From Pyrenopolyporus hunteri (lineage: Eukaryota > Ascomycota > Sordariomycetes > Xylariales > Hypoxylaceae): a stretch of DNA of 64,000 bases. Positions 59,859-64,000 of this stretch are shown here, piece by piece. The DNA lies in the NCBI GenBank assembly GCA_902806595.1, contig CADCXC010000037.1, positions 3,286,001 through 3,350,000 of the forward strand, in the 5' to 3' direction. The translations under genes and the position numbers were made by a program. The notes beneath the pieces were generated by a model, which was not told the origin of the DNA, searched no databases, and worked only from the letters and a program-made list of their open reading frames with translations. How positions within the stretch are numbered: position 1 is the first letter of the stretch; the number at the start of each line of letters is the position of its first letter.

Positions 59859-60077
59859 ATGAATGCTAGAGGTACAAGGAAGACCATCGAGATCATAGGA
59901 CCCGTAGTTTGCCGCATGATAGTTCAAGAGAGAGACATTCTTTTAGATGAGTACGACGGCTGGCTATTTGCCATGAAACCGCCAACCCGCCAAAACGTTG
60001 GAAAAAAAGATGACATAAGTTATATATGCGATAAACGACTAGAAAAAAAAGATGACATAATCGCATATTTAGGTTAA
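59859..60077 (+). other. Short ORF running into the RIP boundary
   Basis: 72 codons from ATG 59859. It reads as ordinary sequence up to about 60000, then encodes two near-repeats (KKDDISY, KKDDIIAY) produced by the DNA repeat at 60001-60060, and stops at 60077 where the AT-rich block begins. Possibly a remnant of the decayed element or the last intact part of a neighbouring gene. No family recognised. Confidence 0.25.
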
Positions 60078-60111
60078 TATAGCTGATATAATACGAAAAA
60101 AAATGACATAA
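60001..60111. repeat. Three spaced copies of an A-run plus GATGACATAA motif at the RIP boundary
   Basis: Copies at 60001-60018, 60042-60060 and 60095-60111. The first two share G(A)7-8 followed by GATGACATAA; the third lacks the internal GA. Start-to-start spacings are 41 and 53 bases. They sit exactly across the junction between normal-composition and AT-rich DNA, where a transposon end or subterminal repeat would lie. Identity unknown. Confidence 0.7.
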
Positions 60112-63100
60112 TATTAAAAATATTTAAATTAATATAATAATTTAATTTTATTAAATAATCGATATTATAATAATATAATTTCGTATTAAAATATTTATTA
60201 TAATAATAATAAAAATAAATATATTTTTATTAAATATTTCGTTATTTTACGTAACGAATATTTAAAATATAATTTTTAAAGGTAATATATTTATCGATTA
60301 ATGTAAAATTAAATCGTTTATAATTTTTATATATATATAATTTAATTTATTTTATTTATTTCGTATTTTTTATTATACGATTATATAATAATTAATCGAT
60401 TATTAATTAACGACTTTTTATTCGTTTAATAAATTTCGAAATATCGAATATTTTTATTACCGATACGTTTTTATAAAATCGTAATTTATTACGTTACGTA
60501 TTATATTTTATTATAATATTTTATAATTTTAATTATAAAAAACGTTATTATATATTTAAATATTTATTATTATTATCGATTTTTTAAAATTTATGTATTT
60601 TTATAAATTAATAAAATTATTATAAATACGAAACGATATAAAATAAAATTTTATTTTATTATTAATTTTTTTAATATTAATTTTTTTAATTTTAATATTA
60701 TACGATTATTTAATCGTTTAAATATTCGATAACGAAATTTAAAACGATTTTATTATTTTATTTATTATATTATTTTTTAAGTTACGGTTTTTTATATTTT
60801 ATTTACGATTTTTTAAATATCGACTCGTATTAATAACGTATTAACGATATAATTTTATAATAAATTTCGATTAATAATAATAAAATTTTATATTTAATCG
60901 TCGATAAATAATTTTATTATACGATTATTTTATTAAAATTTATTTTTTATTTTTATTTAATTTTATATAATTTATAAAACGATTAATTAAATATTTTCGT
61001 TAAATTTTATTTTATTTTTTTTTTAACGTTATTTATTTAATTTATTATTTTTAACGCGTTTATTTTATCTCGTATTTTTTTTTTATTTTTTTATATTTCG
61101 ATTTATAATTTTATTTTATTTTTAACTTAATTATTAATTTTTAATTAATTCGAAAATATTAAAAACGTTTTTTAATAAAATTTTCGAAATATTTATATTT
61201 TTTTTAATATATAATATTATTAACGTTTTTTAATATAATTTATAATATATCGTTTATATATAATAAATAATTTTTCGAAATCGATTTTTCGAAATTATTA
61301 AATTTATATTATAACGATAATAAATATTACGAAAAAAAATATTTATTATTTTATTACGATTTATTTTATTTAATATTTAATTTAAGATATTATTTTTTTT
61401 TATATATATTTATATAAATATAAATATATTTTTCGATTTATTTAATAATTACGAAGAATTTTTTTTTATTTTTATAAGATATTTATAAATTAAAGTTTTT
61501 TTATTATTTATAAAATGTTTATTTTCGAAAAAACGGCGCGATTTAATCGATAAAATTTATTCGATTTTTATAAAAAAACTTCGATTAATTAAATTTAAGT
61601 TCGATTCGACGCGATTTAATGTCGAAAGTTTTAATTTTAATTATAAACGTATTACGTTTTAAAAAACGAAATTATTAATTAAAATATAATAAATAATAAA
61701 ATCGTTATAATTTAAAATTTAACTTTATATATTTATATAAAATATTTAATAATAATTAATTTTAATCGTATTTAAATATATTTTCGTTTTATTATTACGA
61801 AATTATATTTTTAACGATATTTTTAAATTAATTTTTTAAATCATTTTTATATAATTTATACGTTTTAATATTAATTAAAAAAAATTAAAAGATTTTTTCG
61901 TTTTAATCGAAAATTTTAATATTAATCGTTTTAATTTTATAAATTATTATTTAAATTTTAATTTATTTTTATCGAAAAAGTTTAAAAAAATTTTAAACGA
62001 TTATAAAATTTTAAAAATATCGTTTATAAATTTTATTAATAAAACGTTTACGTTATCGATATATAAAATAAACGAAATTATTAAATTTTAAAAATTTATT
62101 CGAATTATAATAACGTAAATAAAATTAAAAAAATATATGTAAATTATTTCGAATTTAAAGTTTTATATTTTTTATTTTAAATTTAATAATATTTTTTTTA
62201 ATAACGTATTTCGCGATGTTTTAATTAATGTTATTACGATCGTTAATAAAATTAAAAAAAAATATTTTTATTTTTTATCGCTGTAAAAGAAAATTTAATT
62301 TTTACGGTTATTATTAACCGATTTAAAAAATCCGATAAAAGATAAACTTTTAAATAAATCGAAGTAGAAAAAATTTTATTTTTAAACGATTAAATTAAAC
62401 GAAAACCGTATAAAAATATCGCAATTAACGAAAATATTATCGAAGTTTATATTTAATGTTATATTAACAAAAAAAAAATAAAAAAAACTTTCGACGACTA
62501 TTTATTCGAAAAAATATAAAAGTTTATAAATCGTCGATTTAAACGTTTTAACGAAATATTTATTTATTATAAAATCGTTTTTTTAAAATTATTAATATTA
62601 ATAAAATTTTTTTACTCGAAATTCGATACGTTTTAAAATAATATATTTATATAATTCGAATAATTTTAATTTTTTAAATATATAAATAAATTAATTAAAA
62701 CTTATATTATTATTAATTTTTTATTTTTAATTATTAAATATAAAAGTTTCGATATTAATATTTTTTAACTTTTATCGATTATTTAAAATTAAATTATTTT
62801 AAAATATATTATTTATTTTAATATTATTTAAAAATTATATTAATATATAAAAAAAAGCCGTTATTTTTTATTATTTATTATTATTATTTTTAATATTATA
62901 TCGAATAATACGAAAATATAGTTTTATATATTTTAACGAAATTCGAATAAAATTTATAATAAATATTTTATTATTTATTTTATCGATATTTTTATATTAT
63001 CGAAAGTAAAATAATATAAATAATTACGTATATATATTATTAATATATTTATATAAACGAAAAAAAAAAATATATTAAATGTTATAATTATATTATTTTA

Positions 63101-64000
63101 TTTTAATTTATTTTTAAATACGATAATAAAAATAATAAATATAAATAACGATAATATAATAAATTTAAAAAGTTCGTTAAATTCGAAATAATTAATTTTA
63201 AACGATAATAACGTAATAAATTCGAAAGGTTTATCGAATTCGAAATAATTAATTTTAAACGATAATAATATAATAAATTTAAAAAATTTATTAAATTTAA
63301 AATAATCGATTTTAAACGATAATAATATAATAAATCGAGGAAATTTATTAAATTTAAAACGGTCGGTTTTAAATATATCGTTAAATTATTTTAAATTTTT
63401 AATATAATTTATATATTTTTTAAATAATATATTTCGTTTAAAAAATAATAAAATATAAAAACGTAAAATTAATAATAAAAAATTATCGCGTTTTTAAATA
63501 AATTAATAAAATATAATAATTTTAAAAATTTATATAAAATTTACGAAATTATATTTAATAAAAAAATAGTTATAAATTCGAATTTAATTAAAATTATAAT
63601 TTAAAATAAAAACACTCGTATTTTCGTTTTAATTTTAATATTTTTTTTAAATTAAAATTATAAATTTATTTATTTTTTATTTAATATAACGATATAAAAT
63701 ATATTATAAATTATATAATTTTTTATTTTTTAATAAATTTTTATTTTATAAGAAAATTTTTAAACTTTTATTATCGACGTTAAATCCGTTATTTTTTTTT
63801 ATATTTTAACTTCGTTAATTTAAAAAATACGACGGTAATAAACGATCTTATAAATCGATATAAATTTAAAATTTCGACGTTACGAAATATCGATAAAACG
63901 TATTTTATAATTTAAAATTAATCGAAAATATTATTTAATCGATATTCGATTTTAAAATATTAACGTATTCGCCGCGTTAATTAATATATTTATCCTCGTT
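60078..64000. mobile_element. RIP-degenerated AT-rich block (probable inactivated repeat or transposon)
   Basis: Base composition changes abruptly at about 60.08 kb and stays extremely A/T-rich to the window edge. Almost every remaining C is followed by G, and almost every remaining G preceded by C; CA, CC, CT and their complements are nearly gone. This is what heavy C-to-T mutation on both strands leaves when CpG is the most resistant context, i.e. repeat-induced point mutation. All six frames are full of stops. A patch around 62280-62520 keeps more non-CpG C and G, so it is less mutated. No element family can be named. The right end lies outside the window. Confidence 0.8.
63147..63371. repeat. 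57-bp tandem repeat, four copies, inside the RIP block
   Basis: Units at 63147-63200 (54 bp), 63201-63257, 63258-63314 and 63315-63371 (57 bp each). Each begins AACGATAATA (AATATA follows in the next copy) and ends near a TTTTA. The size is a multiple of three and the one length difference is exactly 3 bp, so the unit probably was 19 codons in an ancestral coding region. Copies differ mainly by C/T and G/A changes, as RIP would produce. Confidence 0.85.

Noticed and set aside
60078..64000. Mitochondrial DNA insertion as the source of the AT-rich block
   Set aside because: Mitochondrial DNA would not restrict C to CpG; the pattern fits RIP better. A search against the mitogenome would settle it.
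1..64000. CRISPR arrays, bacterial operons or prophage features
   Set aside because: The DNA is eukaryotic; the tandem repeats seen have no spacer structure.

Overview
The window looks like nuclear DNA of a filamentous ascomycete (Pezizomycotina, most likely Sordariomycetes; I cannot go finer). The evidence is: short introns (50-176 nt, mostly 50-95) with GT...AG ends and ctaac/ctaat-like branch sites; large intergenic gaps; fungal gene families (highly reducing polyketide synthase, Neurospora ccg-9-type trehalose phosphorylase, CYP52-like P450, DUF3429 protein); and a right end (about 60.08 kb onward) that has the signature of repeat-induced point mutation (RIP).

Layout. 0.3-1.1 kb (+): mitochondrial Mn superoxide dismutase, two exons. 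1.6-9.2 kb (-): a highly reducing PKS, three exons, 2,477 aa, of the PKS-NRPS clade but ending right after its ACP. 12.3-13.5 kb (-): flavohemoglobin (NO dioxygenase). 14.8-17.4 kb (-): retaining trehalose phosphorylase/ccg-9, at least eight exons including a 23-nt microexon. 20.5-21.7 kb (-): mitochondrial DUF3429 membrane protein. 23.1-32.8 kb (+): VPS13 lipid-transfer protein, 3,199 aa, one intron. 33.6-35.3 kb (-): cytochrome P450. 40.8-41.4 kb (+): small conserved-looking protein with a spliced-on polyhistidine tail. 44.1-45.4 kb (-): type II membrane glycosyltransferase-like protein. 50.0-50.6 kb (+): small two-exon protein of unknown function. 50.9-52.2 kb (-): SET-domain lysine methyltransferase of the RLSMT/SETD type. 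52-60 kb: almost gene-free, with a few weak ORFs. 60.08-64.0 kb: extremely AT-rich RIP-type DNA containing a 57-bp tandem repeat.

Most of the genes are housekeeping or stress genes and do not form one pathway. The PKS is an orphan: no trans-acting enoyl reductase, NRPS, transporter or pathway regulator is visible near it. It sits between two oxidative/nitrosative-stress enzymes (MnSOD and flavohemoglobin). The intergenic DNA is strewn with short (GGTA)n/(TACC)n runs often centred on the palindrome ACCTAGGT; I saw none in a coding exon, but one copy lies in the last PKS intron.

Several open reading frames begin at GTG or TTG. For the genes reported here I moved the start to the first sensible ATG and rebuilt exons by eye, checking phase arithmetic at each junction. 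Those gene models are inferred, not transcript-supported.
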